DNA of 64,000 nt from Furcasterigmium furcatum (GCA_001599815.1 BCIA01000003.1:5061598-5125597); one strand, 5' to 3'. Numbered from the stretch's first letter, positions 29,660 through 42,327 are shown. Made by a program: numbers and translations. The notes: generated by a model not told the origin, from the sequence alone.

Positions 29660-31169
29660 GGTTATGCAGATGGTTGCAGATGGAATATAAGGGCTACAGG
29701 ATGGACGGTCGCTGCGATCATGTCGTCGACGGGGGAGTGCGTCGCTTTTTCATGTTGAGAGTGCCCAAGTTGGCACAATACAGTGACGTCAAGGAATCAT
29801 GGCGAAATCACCAACCGCAGAATGTTCGTCGGATTGTGAAATGATCTTCACTCGGACCCTGGTGCAATGGCCCTCTTCCGCTTGGCATCTCCCGTTTTGG
29901 ACCTCGACATGTGTCCAACAAGGGACTTTGGCGCACCGCTGCCTTGGAACCGCGCCAACCGGCAGATGGGGCCTGTCTACGGGCGATGCCCGTCGTCGGA
30001 GTCTGTCGCGACCTTGGCGGATGGTTCGGTGTCAGCAGTACAAGCCTTTTTCGCCCTTCAGATCGCAGTCTGTTCATGTTCAGCCTTGGTGACTTCCGAG
30101 TACGGTGTATGTTGGTATCGACGTCAATAAGCACGTTCGACTTGCCTTCTCTTTACCTATTTTGGGGCTACTGTCGCTGCTCCATCGTGTAACGGACAAC
30201 GTTCGGACCGGTTGTCCCTCGGAAGCCATGTTGAGATCCAACCTGCACCAAGGCGAACGGAGAAACACCTCTGGCGGTCGGCTCTCGCTGAACCTGATCA
30301 TGTTGTCCACAGAGATGACGAGCTGACCTTGACACGGCAAAGGACAGCATCCCGAGCCTCGCGCTTGGCTACCTGTTTCAGAAAGGATCATCCATGATCA
30401 TCGTCCGGCGGGTGGATTTTGCCGATGCAGCAACCAGCATGCATCTAGAGCCAACACAATTCGTTGGCCAAATTGTCACCATGGTGTCAGCCAATGCGGC
30501 GCAGCGCCGATTGTGCAAGCCAAGGAGGCGAGAGCTTACATACGGATGACGAATTGGAACGAAAACTAAAGAATAATGCACGACGTGTTTCCTGTCCAGC
30601 GTCTATTAAGAGGCCCTGGCACACGCCTAATAAGAATGATACATACCGACAAAACATACGCCTTAGACGAGCCTTACGAGCTTAACTGCCCCTAAAGCGG
30701 TATTATTCCCATCCCGCTAATCATGGACACCCAGATAGGCCATCTGGTCATCCATATGGCTATGAACCCGCTCCGCTAGAGCATCCTGGGCGGGGAGAGA
30801 ACTGGTACCAAGTCTATCTCATCATGTTTGTGCTCATAAGCAACATGGAGCGCCAGCTCACGCAGGTGCTCTACATCTTATTTGACTAGTACGGCATGGA
30901 GATAAGCGCCGCATTCTTTCTCCGGGCGACACTGCCGGATTCTCGATAGCCAACACGAATCTTGGAGCCGAATCAGCTCCAAGGGAAACTCGAGACCGAG
31001 GCGATTAGCCAACACATCAGGAGAGGCCATGACATACTCGACACGGAACACTAACACTAACATGGTCACAGTGTTGGTCTACTCTTTTAGTGATTAAAAC
31101 GCTGTATTATCTACCAAACGCCCACGTCCAGCAAACATTGCAGCGCCGTCCGCCCTCGGAAGGACGCGA
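29660..31169. other. 1.5-kb intergenic region
   Basis: No gene was recognised. An inverted repeat GGACAAC ... GTTGTCC (30193-30216) with an internal TCGGACCGG lies 535 bp upstream of the AYR1-like gene. From about 30590 to 30720 the DNA has an AT-rich, decayed look. Confidence 0.45.
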
Positions 31170-32326
31170 TTAAGCCGAGGTAGGGGGCTCGATGAGCTTG
31201 AAGTCCTCGTCGAGGTAGAACCAGCCGTTGAAGCGCTCGGGCTTGGGCAGGGCGGGGAGCTCGTTGGACTCCTCGGGGAGGCCAAGCTTCGTGGTGGTCT
31301 CGCACTTGGAGACGTAGCTCTTGCGGATGTCGGGGCGCGAGGTCTGGTTGTAGTTGATCTTGCCGGTGTCGACGGCGCCCTTGACGAGGTCGAGCCAGTA
31401 GCCGTGGGACTCCTCGATGACGTGCTCCGTGAAGGAGACGTTGTGGTAGCCGCCGCCGATGAGGGGGATGACGCCGTCGCCGCGAGCGACCTTGTAATAC
31501 TGCGAGGCGTGTCAGCGGGGAGTTTTCTGGGGGAGACTGGGGGGACGTACGGTGAACCAGTCCTTCCAGGCCTGGACCACGCCGGGGCGGTACTTCTCGA
31601 CGTCCTCGAAGGAGCTGACGTGAGGAGCGATGGGGTCGTTGACGTCGATGGCGAGGACCTTCCAGTCAGTCTCGCCGCCGTCGTTGGGGGCAAGGGCGCC
31701 GAGGACCTTGACCTGCTTGACCTGGCCGGTGTAGCCGATGCTGCGGGAGGAGGTCAGCGAACTGTCCTTGGCGAGAGGATTCCAGCGGGGCACTTACTCC
31801 TGACCAATGTCGAAGATGTCCATGGGGTCGTTGTCACCCTCCTCGTTGGTGTAGGGGTGCTTGAAGTTGGGGGACTCCCAGGTCTGGGGGATGGACCCGT
31901 ACAGGAAGGGGTAGGTCTTGTGGGGGAAGACGCTCTCGACGAAGCGGGCGGCGTTGTTGCGGTCGTCGTGGAAGATGGGGTTGAGAGGCTCCTGGCGGCG
32001 GATCTCGATCTTGCCGTCCTGCCAGCGGGGGATCTCGACGACCATGTTGACGACCTGCTTGTTCTCGGCATCGGGGTAGAGGGGGACATCGTGCCAGAAG
32101 GAGATGGGCTGGCCGTTCTTCTCGAGCCAGACGCGCCAGTCCTGAGAGGGGAGGGGTCAGTTACTCGGTCCGCCAGGGTCAATTGAGAGAGACGACGTAC
32201 CAGGGAGTTGGGGGCACCAACGGTCCTCAGGCTGAGGGAGTCATAGTCGAAGTTGACGTCACGGCGGACGGCCGCGCCGAGGGCGACGGCAGGCAGGAGA
32301 GCCTGGATGATGACCTTGGAGACCAT
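31170..32326 (-). CDS. Secreted inorganic pyrophosphatase
   Basis: This family I (soluble) inorganic pyrophosphatase hydrolyses PPi to phosphate with Mg2+. Exons are 32326-32201, 32141-31798, 31740-31551 and 31499-31170 (329 aa). The signature DNDPMD within EEGDNDPMDIFDIGQ holds metal-binding Asp residues, and further conserved parts are VEIPRW and NPIFHD. The first 21 residues (KVIIQALLPAVALGAAVRR) form a signal peptide with a dibasic site, and several NxS/T sequons are present, so the product is probably extracellular or vacuolar. The usual fungal enzyme is cytosolic and lacks this leader. The housekeeping copy should be elsewhere. Confidence 0.92.
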
Positions 32327-32421
32327 TGTGACTAAAGACCGTGAAGACCGCAAGACAGAGTCGTGAGATGGTGCCTGGGGAGGGGAGGGACAGCAGCGCA
32401 GATCAGCGGGACGCACGCCAG

Positions 32422-32428
32422 CCTTATA
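32422..32428 (-). promoter_or_regulatory. TATA box of the pyrophosphatase gene
   Basis: TATAAGG on the minus strand lies 96-102 bp before the ATG at 32326. Confidence 0.45.
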
Positions 32429-33672
32429 TCAACATCCTCGGCCGTCCCGCCGAGCCTCTTCTCCAGCTGACGGCGTGCCCTCGTGGGCGAGGTGGGCGAG
32501 CTCCAGAGCTTCCCTGATGCTCGCCCTAGACCCGAAGCGCGGCTCGGTGGAGTGGGCGCATGGGCGAGCTGTTCCCTGGCGGCGCGCGTCGTGCAAAAGC
32601 CTCAACTCGCAGGAGATTGCTTCTCGAAGGCCGCTTGCTGTTGAATGGAATCCGCGACCGCGCACCACGTGCGTGCGGTTCCAATGGCACCCCCGGCCAC
32701 CCTCCCGTGTTTCTCGAGGACCTGGCACTAACACAGGGGCCCATGCCGGCCGGGCCAAGCCGCTAATGCACCCGTGCTGCCGGTAGCCCCCGCGGGGCTC
32801 CGGCCAATCGACGCCCGGAACGCCGCACGTGTCCGGCGGCGTGCCCGGCCGCGCCAATCACCTACTCGCTGTGACCTTCGGACATCGTCCTGACTCCTCC
32901 CCCGAGGGCATTCATGGTTTGTTTGGATGGATCTGCTGTGCCTTGCGTCGTTCTTGGGGCTGTCGATCTATCGAGCAAGCGGGGTGGAATTTTGGGAGAT
33001 TGGACGAGGAGAAGGGGGTGACGGAGCGAGAATGCTACGCAGCACACCCATGGTAGTGTGATCAGCTGCCCCATTGGGGACTGACTGCAGCACGAGCTGC
33101 CTCTGCTGTGAGCGGCACAGGCAGAGGAGGATGCGATACGGGCCATTGGCAATCGCAACGTGCAGAAATCAACACGGCCGATGGTCGGGACTCGCGCAGA
33201 TGCGCTCACAGTCCAGCCCGTCTATCAGATTGCATCTCCCATCTAGGAACTCCGCCAGCGGAGCAGGTCAGCACAAGCTCCATATGCTGTTGATTTTAGC
33301 TTCTTGGCTCGCAAACTCCAGAACTTTCCAAGACCTCTTCGGAAAACACGGCTTCTGCTGCCCGCACCGTCATCCCAAGCGCCCGCTGGCTTCCAGGCCC
33401 TCGGGTCACGCCATCATCAAACTCGCAGATCACCAAAGTCGGCACTCTGAAAACTGTGCTCTGTTTGCCTCATCCTGCCGTGCGCTCACTCTTTCCAGGG
33501 TCGCTCTCAAACGATGTTCGCAGCCAGCTCTCTTGCCAGAGCTTGCCGTGATCCAGTGGTATCATTGCCGTTTTCCCTTCACCCTGTAACGCCAGAAACC
33601 AAAGGAACCCCAGTCCACACAAAGTACTTTCTTCCCCGGACGTTATGCACACCACTATTTCCCCCACAAGGA
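32429..33672. other. 1.2-kb intergenic region
   Basis: No coding signal was recognised. The pyrophosphatase promoter is at the left and the 3' flank of the BRCT gene at the right. Confidence 0.5.
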
Positions 33673-36600
33673 TCAGCCCTCGAGGTCCCCTTCCTCAATC
33701 ATCCGACCCAAGATGAGGCTCTGAATGACCAGTTCATCGTTCAGGGTCCGGATTTTCTTGCGAGCAGGCGCAGCCGTGGCAGCAGATGATCGTTTCCGCT
33801 TCTTACCCGTCATCGCTGTCGAGGCCGGAGCGTTGCCGAAGAGCTCCTCGTCCGTACCAGTGTTCCCGTCCACGTACACCCAGTCGAATGGGTCCTGCAG
33901 TAGTTCCCGCTGGCGGATCATTTCCTGCGCTTCCACCACAGTGTGTGCCCGTACCAGGCTCGCTCCGAGCACGTGGGTCAGGAAGACGTACATCATCTTC
34001 CTGTCCTCTTGGCGAGACTTCTTCATCACCAGGAGGATCTTGCCTCCTTCGAGGAGCTTTGTGCGCCGCTCGACGACATCAACGAGGCGCGCCGTGGTAG
34101 CCTCGTACGGTTGGAGAACCCGAGAACGGATGGCGCCGCGCAGATACGCTGATTGACCGGCACAGAGGAGGTAAGGAGTCCAGTCAACGACTTCCTTCTT
34201 GCTCACGCAGGTCGAGATCCACCGATCGGAAATGCAGGGGAGGCCAAGCGCCAGGGCTTGCATGTACTTGGCTTTCCTCGAGTGTCCATCCGCGATCAGA
34301 GCAGTGAAACCCAGCGCCCGTGATGCAGGCGCGAGACCGAGATGCCCCTCGTTTTCGCCGTCGTTCACGGGGCTCGCGGCGATAGTTTTCAGGACCGTGG
34401 GCTCGAACAGCTCATCGAAACCGTTGGACAGCAGGCGTCCTCCACCTTCCAAGATTTGCCGCTCAATGTCGCTGCTCAACGCCATCCGCTTCTCGCACGC
34501 ATCTGCGCTCTCACCTGGTCGCCTGGACTGGAAAGAGACAGCAAATGCCATGTCGCTGAAGAGGCCGTCGCTGCAGATGGACGGCTTCGGTCGAGTGTGC
34601 CCTTGCATGGGAACTCTAGTACCCGTCTTGTGTGGTCTGATCATGCTATTCTCAAAACCAACGGCAGAGGGAGATCTCGCAAGCTCGTCGGTCGAAGTCG
34701 ACCTCAGTCGGCCAGAGTGTCGGGAGCCGCGCCTTGTGTTCCTGCCTGGAGACTGCCTCAGGTCGTCAAAGGCCGTCTTGAGTTGTGGGAGGCCAGACTC
34801 GCCCGACTGGCGGCGCCGAGACAGACTGCCAGAAGGCTGCGTGGTGGGAGTGACATCGTCCGGGAGCTCGGGAGTGTTCGTCAGCTGAGTGAGGCTAGAC
34901 GATGATGCCGACAGGGCTGTAGCAGGAGGTGCAATGGGTGTTGAGGGCGGCTTTTCACGTGATTCCAGTATGTGCTCCAGCTGCGGTGTCACCTTTGTTG
35001 GTGGTGAGGATGGCAGTCCGTGGACAAGTGTGCGCGGGCTCGACTCTGGGATGACCGACATGTCTGATCGAACCTTCAGCTCATCTGCGTCAGCCACCTT
35101 GGGGGCCGCGTCGATGGCTGTCCGAGACTCGCCGCTGCCCGTCGGCTTCGGGGCGACAGAGGATGAATCATCTGACAATATCATCCTGGCCCTTGCGGAT
35201 GGTCGCAGAGTTCGTCCCGACCTCCTCGACGGCTGAGGAAGTTGAGGATCGGCATCGTCTTCGACCAAAGATGCCGATGTCGGCGGAAACTCAGGCTCAC
35301 TCCTGGCTTCAGCTTGAGGCAAAGGCTGTTCAACGTGGCCAGTGCTTCTGGCTGCACAAATCGGGCTCGTCTCGGGTATCTTGTCTTCGCTTCGAGGTTC
35401 ATCCGCAACGACCTGAAGGGTATCTTCTAGTTCAGCTGCAGTGCACCCGGTACTGTCTGGAATGCGTTCATTGCTCGAGTCGTAAGCGGCGCCTGTGGCT
35501 GCTTCGGGATTTCTTCCTTGGGAATGAAGTGTTATCGACTCAGCTGCAATAGCCACAGCCGGTGCAATGGCTTCCTGAGAATCAGCCACGGTGGACACGT
35601 CGTCGTCAGCTTCCCTGTCGTTCTCGGGGCTCTTGACCCCAAAGTTGAGGTTCTTGGTTGGCGACACTGGAGGAGGCTGTTTGCGCCAATTCTTCTGGGT
35701 GGTCGAGGGAACCTCAACGCCGTCGTGTTTGCCCGGCCGGCGGAAGGACACCTCTGCAAGTTCACGCAGAGCTTCATCCTTCTTTCGCGCCACACGCTTC
35801 CGCCTGACCTCGGCGGCCATGGCATCGTCCGAGTCGTAGAACAAGTCCTTGATGGGGAGCATCTCGGAGCTAGCTCTCCGCTCCTGGGATTCCTTCATTG
35901 AGACGTATGTGCCCATGGGCTCTCGAAAGCGTCGTGGTGGCCGAGCTGTGGCTTCTCCGGGCGTGTCCTCTTCGACGTCGTCCTGTCGCCATCGAGTCGG
36001 CGCCGGAGTCTGCTGCTCCGCAAAGGAGCTTGAAGTTCTTGGCCTCGAGGCTGGTATCGCGGGACTCGAATCTGCAACTGTGGGAGACGTGATGTTATAC
36101 GGGTTCTTCAGCGGAGAGTCCACGGCGTTTGTGGAGATGGAGTGGTGGTGAAAATGCAGGTTCGGGGAAGGGCGGGAAGACGTCGGGCTGAATCCAGCCT
36201 TGATAGCAGAAGACAGTTGTTGGGTGTTTCCAAACATTTGCGATGCTGCCAATGCCTGGCCTCCCAGCCTCGCATTGCCAGCGAAAGGATTTATGGGCGG
36301 CGCTGGTGTCTCCGGCGCAAAAGTTGCGGGCTTGAAGGGCGTGCCATCCTCGGGTCGGTGCACAGACGAGTGTTGCTGGGAGCTGGAAGTGCGCAACTTC
36401 CAGCCATGGCGGGTGTTTGCGAGACCCGGCCCTTCCAGGATGGGCGATGATGGTTCGGCATCGCTTCTCTGGCTTTCGGATTGGCCTCCGAGGAAGTCAA
36501 AGCTGCCGAAGTGGACCAGCCCGTCGTGTGTCCGGTCTTCTTCGCCCTGCTCGCCAGCTTCGCGCGCCAGAGGCGGCGATTCGGGAATGGGACTGTCGCC

Positions 36601-37464
36601 TGAACGTGTGATGGAGTCGTAGTGGCTCTGGTAGTCGCGCTCATCGTTCTTTTGGGTCGGGGACGCTTGGGACCCGTCCATCTTGCGTTTTCTCAAGTGC
36701 GCAGCTTGAGGATGTGTATATTGTTTATCGCGGGAAGGGGAGGTAGGTTGGGTGAGGCGCCGGTCTGACCATGGTGCATCGGCTTCGTTGCGTGTGGATG
36801 TTGGGTAGACTTCGGTGCTCGCGCCTGCCAGTGACTGGTCTGGGTCAAGGGGATCTACGAGTTGAGATGCAATAGCCCCAGCTGGCAGGTAGAGGTGCGT
36901 CGGCTGAGAATCCGCAATGGTGTACTCGTCGGGGATGTTGCTCGGCTCGGGTGACTGGTCGTGGAGTCTTCGTCGTTTGGATTGTGCTGCATTTGCCTGT
37001 CGCGGTGCCTGGGTCAGTGGGTGGACGAGGTTTGGAAGAAGAGGGAATTTCGGGAGGTACGCACAGCAGCTTGAGAGCCCTCCTCCGGATCATTCGCCGC
37101 AAGTGGCTCCGCAAGGGAAGGGTTGACAGTCGGGGACGTCGCGGGGGTTGACGCCGCAGCTACACTGACTGGCGATGTCGAGCCGTCACGATCCGAGACC
37201 TGCAAATCGCGTCGAGACCGCGGAGAGCTGCTGGTCTGCAAGGATGGCGACCAAATGAGGTTAGCGCATTGGGAGAGTCGATCGACAGGCTGGCTTGCGC
37301 CACGGTCGGGGTGCGTGCCGGGGTGTCGCGGTCGCGCGATGACTTACCACACCGACGCCGAACTGCTTCGCGTACATCTCGAAGATCGCTTGGCTGTCCT
37401 GCGACTCGTTGTTTCCATTGATGGCATTTGTTTCGGCTTGCACCCGGCTCCGCGCGCCAGCCAT
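33673..37464 (-). CDS. BRCT-domain DNA-damage checkpoint protein (Rad9/Crb2-like)
   Basis: This is a nuclear adaptor of the DNA damage checkpoint by resemblance to the Rad9/Crb2/53BP1 group. Exons are 37464-37348, 37235-37065 and 37008-33673 (1,207 aa). The third exon has no early ATG, so the two small 5' exons are needed; they give start MAGARSRVQAET. About 900 residues are Ser/Pro/Thr-rich and disordered with SQ/TQ sites (ESQDSQ, IADSQP, DSQEA), typical Tel1/Mec1-type targets. The last ~300 residues hold BRCT-like repeats (ICSDGLFSDMAFAVSFQ ... LPCISDRWISTCV, then KILLVMKK ... FDWVYVDG). A basic segment GKKRKRSS may be a nuclear signal. A Tudor domain should lie before the BRCTs; I could not confirm it. 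Confidence 0.85.
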
Positions 37465-38250
37465 TGTCGCCGCTGCTGCCGGGATCGACGCGATGTTGGG
37501 GTGGAAAAAGAAAGGTGAGCAGTGGTGGGGGGACTGGAAGCGGTGGGGTTGGAGCTCAGTTGCTGCACGTCAGTTACGCGAGGTCACGTGCCGGATGTGG
37601 TGATACTTCACTGCTGTGAACTGCACATGAACAACAAGCCTCCTTCACTCTTCCCGGTTGAAGACGAGGTTGCTTTGTGTGGACATGTGCTGTATTTTTT
37701 ATGGCCTAACCACACCACGAGGATTTGAAATTTATTTAAGGTGCCAAATGCGACATCGCTCCGCCAGTTACACATCGTCATTCCTCCAGTCTCAATCCAT
37801 CTTCCACCCACCGTCTTCCACCCTGGCCCGAGGGGCGTCAATCAACACCTCCCGGCAACGACACGCGAACTAAATCACCGTCAGCATCGATCGAGCCGGA
37901 CCTCGATCCGGACAGGCACAGAAACTCACCTCGCCCACCAACCGTCGTGGGTCGAAATACCGCCACGGCCGCAGCGGTTCACGGCCGCCTCGAGGATCTG
38001 GTCGGAAGCGGTGTGACAGGTGATGGAGATGACAGGATCCACCTTGCCGGGCATGATGGGGAATCCGACTTCAACCGCGGGCATGGTGATCTCATCAATG
38101 CCACCGCCAGGACCAGAAGACAAATTGTAGCACCCCCAATATCGATGACTCAACATATTATATTGTAGAAGCGCTAGGAACGACCGTTTTCCTGTGTTTT
38201 GCCATGTTGAATTCCAGCCTTTATGACTGTTGAGATGTACCTTTGGCTTC
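37465..38250. other. Intergenic region with a fumarate-lyase relic
   Basis: This is the promoter of the BRCT gene on one side and the 3' flank of the sugar transporter on the other. The only coding-like trace is the fragment listed separately. Confidence 0.5.
37926..38156 (-). pseudogene. Fragment of a fumarase/aspartase-family gene
   Basis: The minus-strand frame reads LSSGPGGGIDEITMPAVE, then VGFPIMPGKVDPVIS. This resembles the family signature region SSGPxxGxxEIxLPAVxxGSSIMPGKVNPV of class II fumarase and aspartase. The signature SS is FP and the Asn is Asp, and the rest of the ~460-residue enzyme is absent on both sides, so this is a relic. Similarity ends soon after PVIS. Confidence 0.45.
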
Positions 38251-39894
38251 TTAGGAGGCCTTCACGACCTCGGCGTGCTCCGATACCTGCACTTGTTTTT
38301 CCATCTTCATGGACTCAACCATGACAGCAGTCGCGAACTCATCTTCGCCATCGAACTTGACAGTGATTTCTTCCAGAGTCAACCCATGTGTCTCTACAAA
38401 GGTGAAGTAGATGACTACGAGCAGGAGAGCAATGAAGACGGTCTGAATGATGTAGTATCGCCAAGAGATGTTCTCCAACCCAATTGGATTGATATAGTTG
38501 ACCTGGACTTGGGTCAGTTTACAGACATGTGGTGAAATTCGGGCGACTTACAACGAAGGAAGATGCATTGATGCAGAAGAGGGTCCAAGAGAAGAAAATG
38601 CCTCTTTGCTTGGTGGTTACTGTTTCAAGAGGGTACGAGACAACGAGGGGCAGCCAGCAGGCGCAGTAGAACAAGTTGTAGACGAAAATCATGGCCACAA
38701 CGCCAATACCAAGGCTTCGACTAGGGGCCGAGTAGTACCTGGCAGACAGAGCCGTCCAGACCGCAAAGGTGGCAAGCATGCCGGTGGTGCAAAAGAGGAA
38801 CACCTGACGACGCTTGACCTTGGGAATCAACAGAGCAGCAGAGACGCCGATGACCCATGACCAGATGTTGATGATACCGTTGATCAAGGTCTTGTCTCGG
38901 GAAGAGTTGAAGCCGATCTGGTCCAGAACAGCGGGAAGATAGGCCGAGATGAGCCCAGACCCAGCGCATTGAGAGGCCACAGCAGTGACGAAAGCGATGA
39001 AAAGCCGGTGTCGGTTGCCCTTTGAGCCAAAGACAGACTTGAAGCCGGTTTTGTCGAACTTGAGGGTTGTCTGATCGGCCTCGATACTCGCCAGGATTTC
39101 CTGCATCTCATCCTGGACGAGCTCAGTGTTCTCGCCGTTGCCATGGTACTTGATAAGGATCCGGCGTGCCTCGTCCACACGACCTTTGGAGGCAAGCCAG
39201 CGGGGAGACTCGGGGCAGAACCAAATGGTGCAGAACTGATAAGATGGCAGTACAATCTGCAAGAGGCAAGGGATCTTCCAGGACCAGTTCGAATCAATGC
39301 TGAATGTTCCGTAAGTGATCCAGGCGCCGATGATCAAGCCTATGTAGATGCTCGTGTTGTAGAGGGAAGACAGGGCAACGCGGGATTTGGGATGGGCGAG
39401 CTCAACCACCAAGACCGGCCCGCCGACTTGCTGTAAGTTGGCACCGAACCCTAGCAGAAGCTTGCCGGCGATGAAGATCTCAAATGAGGTTGCAAAGCAC
39501 TGCATGATGGCCATACCGATGACAATAGCAGAGCCGACAAAGCAAAGAGCCCTTCGGCCGAACCGATCGGCAATCGGGCCCGAGATCAGTGTAGCCACGA
39601 TGCCGCCAACAGAGGTCGAGGCACCGTAAAAGCCTAGCCGGGCACCGGTGGGATTTCCGAAGAACGTCATAAAGCGCTCGACGCTTTGGAGGCTGTTGGT
39701 CATGCTCAGGTCGAATCCCCAGGAGCTGGAGGTGACAAGTGCTGCAAGTCTGTCAGTACTCCTGGTGTCAATTGGGCGTCGATCAACAAACCTGAGATCA
39801 ACAGCAAGTACAGCTTCACCAAGCTGGGAGTCTTGTACCAGGGAGCAGCATCGCGAATGAGCTGGTGGACCCGGTCTCGATTGCTGGCGTCCAT
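38251..39894 (-). CDS. MFS sugar transporter (lactose-permease/hexose type)
   Basis: This is a 12-helix sugar/H+ symporter of the plasma membrane. Exons are 39894-39792, 39741-38552 and 38502-38251 (514 aa). Family motifs are DRFGRRALCFVGS after helix 2, the central-loop motif PESPRWLASKGR, and VETHGLTLEEI after helix 12. A short N-terminal region precedes helix 1 (SLVKLYLLLIS). It lies in the family used for lactose, cellodextrin and related sugars; the exact substrate is not readable. Intron 2 (38551-38503) falls just before the last helix. A TATA box at 40004-40012 fits an inducible gene. Confidence 0.92.
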
Positions 39895-40003
39895 CGTCAA
39901 TGATGGTGGGTTTGTTGGTTGAGGTGTTTCGTCTGTATTTAGTACAATTCGGGTGTGTTGTGACTGATGATCATGACCGAGAATTGCTAAACTGATGGGG
40001 CAG

Positions 40004-40012
40004 TATATATAA
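40004..40012 (-). promoter_or_regulatory. TATA box of the sugar transporter gene
   Basis: TATATATAA (palindromic core) lies 110-118 bp upstream of the ATG at 39894. Confidence 0.5.
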
Positions 40013-41591
40013 TAAGTATCACCACTATCGAAACTATCGTACTGTCACGCCGGTGTTGCTAGGAGTAAATATCCGACGGCTATCGGTCGTGACCTCCGCC
40101 TTTGATCCTGCCGTTGTCGTCTCCAAACCCCGCTGTCTGAAGGCGCTCAAGCCACGCTCGCTTCACTATCCCCAAAACAAGGGGACAGTTCGGTCTAGCC
40201 CACCTGCCCCACCCGCATTCTCTACCAAAGTAAAGCTGTTAATTCGTGGAAATGAGAATGTGGCGTCTGAATAGTTTGTTGAAAGCGCCTGAACCATGAT
40301 CTTTGAAAAAGAACCAACTCCGGCCTGGAGGCCGACCTGTCTCGACCTGATGTCAAGCCGTCGGATCCATCGCCTCAGACATAAGCCTCTCACTCTGCTT
40401 TGATACTAAATGCTCGTGGCTGAGTGTTCTCGTTGCCGTCGGATAGGAAACATACCACCTATTGGCTATTTTACACACATCCATCGGCTCAACTTGAACA
40501 GTGGAGCAATGGCAATGCCATCCGTGCCTCTACTTCCCCATGGGGCATGCACTTCGGACGAGCTGCTCGGAAGCTGGGGCAACTCAGATGGTGGTCTCAG
40601 GACCGGGCCCTGAAGTGTGACCCCCACAGCCAGCCAAGATCACGCTCTCATACCCTGCAGTCGCACTGAACCATGCAGCAAGGGCCGATGACCGATTCTT
40701 TCTCACTAGCTCGAGGTTATACGCCTCCATCCCTCGGTGGACACAAACACTTGACCCGAAGTCTGCTGTCATCCTCACAACCGATGGACATTTTCGCTGG
40801 CATACAAGGGGCTGTCGGTCGCGAAAGGTGCGATGCCACGGTGTAAGGGTATTGGATGGGCGACGAGACGTGGGAAAAGGCAGTGCGTCTTGAGAGAACT
40901 CTTCGCTGCTCAGGAGCAGTACCAGCACTCAGTAGTAGAAGAGAGCAGGCGATAGGCTCAATGTCTTGTCAGCCTGGAGCTCGCACTCCACGAATTTAAC
41001 GGCGGAAATCTGAAAGAATTGGAAGAACTCAAAGAAACAGTATTTATAGTGCCGCCAGAAAGTTGCTTGCGCTGCCAAGAACTCATCGTGGACCCAGTGA
41101 ATCAATATCTTGTAATTCTTTCCGTCGCCTTCCATCTCTGTAGTACCAGGTCTGATGGCAAGAAACAAGTCCCTCAGTTGCAAGCAAACATGTTGAGCAT
41201 CTGCGGCAAGAGCGAAACAGGGGGAGAAAATGTCGCGAAGCATTCTATCGCGTATATCTATATCTTTCGGTGAGTTGCACGCGAAGGCTCCCATTTGAAA
41301 CCTGTCATTCCGCCCTATTAATACATTCGCACCACTGTGCCACCGAAACTGGGGTATCCAATGGTCGTAGACTAGGGGTGACGTGGGTGCGCGCCCAAAT
41401 TGGGGAGTACTTGGTTTGGTTCCGAGTACGACCGGAGGTAAAGGCCGCCCTCTTGTGTATGCGAACAAATATGGAATCACCGACTCCCATATTCCTTCAA
41501 ATCAAATCAAATCAAATCAGCGAACCTTACCTCACCATCATCGAATCTAGAACCTACTCAGTACTCACCTCGAATTTCTCCGATTGACATC
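40013..41591. other. 1.6-kb divergent intergenic region
   Basis: This lies between the sugar transporter and cupin genes. An open frame at 40929-41480 (minus, 183 codons) has no recognisable family and unlikely composition, so I do not call it a gene. Confidence 0.5.
41498..41519. repeat. (CAAAT)n microsatellite
   Basis: Four and a half copies of CAAAT sit about 75-95 bp before the cupin start codon. Confidence 0.85.
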
Positions 41592-42327
41592 ATGGTCCGA
41601 CGAGTCGATAGAACAGAACACCGCAGCTTGATGATTCAGGTCGACGGCGAAGAGAAGGGCGGCGTCCAGATCCCAGAGACGAGGGATAGCGATCAGTCTG
41701 TCGTTCTCGTCATGAAGACCGGCCTCACACAGACTACGGGCCTTCACTGGCACGAAAGGAAAGACGGTAAGTGACATCGCCGAAGACATGCCTACCCCGT
41801 CGTGCTGATGACGGGCAGAGTTCCTGCGAGTCTTGCAGGGCCAGGCGCTCGTGACGTTGGGTGACAAGACGGCAGTCTACGGGCCAGAAGACGGTACCAT
41901 CACGATCCCGAGATACACTCTGCACGAATTTGGCCGAGCCGACAAACACCCAGACTGCGTGTCGAAAGATGTCGATCTCCGGATCAGGGAGTGGACGTCG
42001 CCGCCCGACGGCCAGAAGGAGGCCTTCTTCCGCAACATAATTGGGGTTCTGAATGATCGTGACCCTTCCGCCGGCATCATAGGCAACATCAAGCTGTTGT
42101 TCTCCATGTTCGTCGTCATGGAGGAGCATGACAGCTATCCCGTCTTCGTCAAGGGCCCCGCGATCCTGGGCTCTCGTGCGCAAAGCGCCATTCGGCGAAG
42201 TGCTACCTACACCATCCGTGGCGGACTCAGCTTGGTGGGCAGGCTCTGTGGGTTCAGAGGGACGTACGAGGAATACACTCCGAAGGCCCTGCTGAGTGAA
42301 TTGGAGGAGCACAGGAAGTCCGTGTAA
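41592..42327 (+). CDS. Single-domain cupin protein
   Basis: This small cupin-fold protein has exons 41592-41766 and 41819-42327 (227 aa), with a 52-bp intron. Cupin motif 1 is completed across the intron: GLHWHERKD joins EFLRVLQGQA, giving the His-x-His-x(n)-Glu metal ligands. IPRYTLHEFGR supplies the second His. The C-terminal ~100 residues are helical and unlike any enzyme I recognise. The metal and the reaction are unknown. Neighbours give no functional clue. Confidence 0.85.

Noticed and set aside
31404..32186. 260-codon + frame across the pyrophosphatase gene
   Set aside because: It is antisense to clear pyrophosphatase exons, with a Val/Asp/Gly/Leu-rich shadow translation.
33673..36696. 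BRCT gene as a single-exon 1,007-codon gene
   Set aside because: The first codon of that frame is TTG. Two upstream exons with good splice sites supply an ATG and extend the protein in frame.
40929..41480. 183-codon minus frame between transporter and cupin genes
   Set aside because: No family, no supporting codon bias, and it overlaps the promoter region of the cupin gene.
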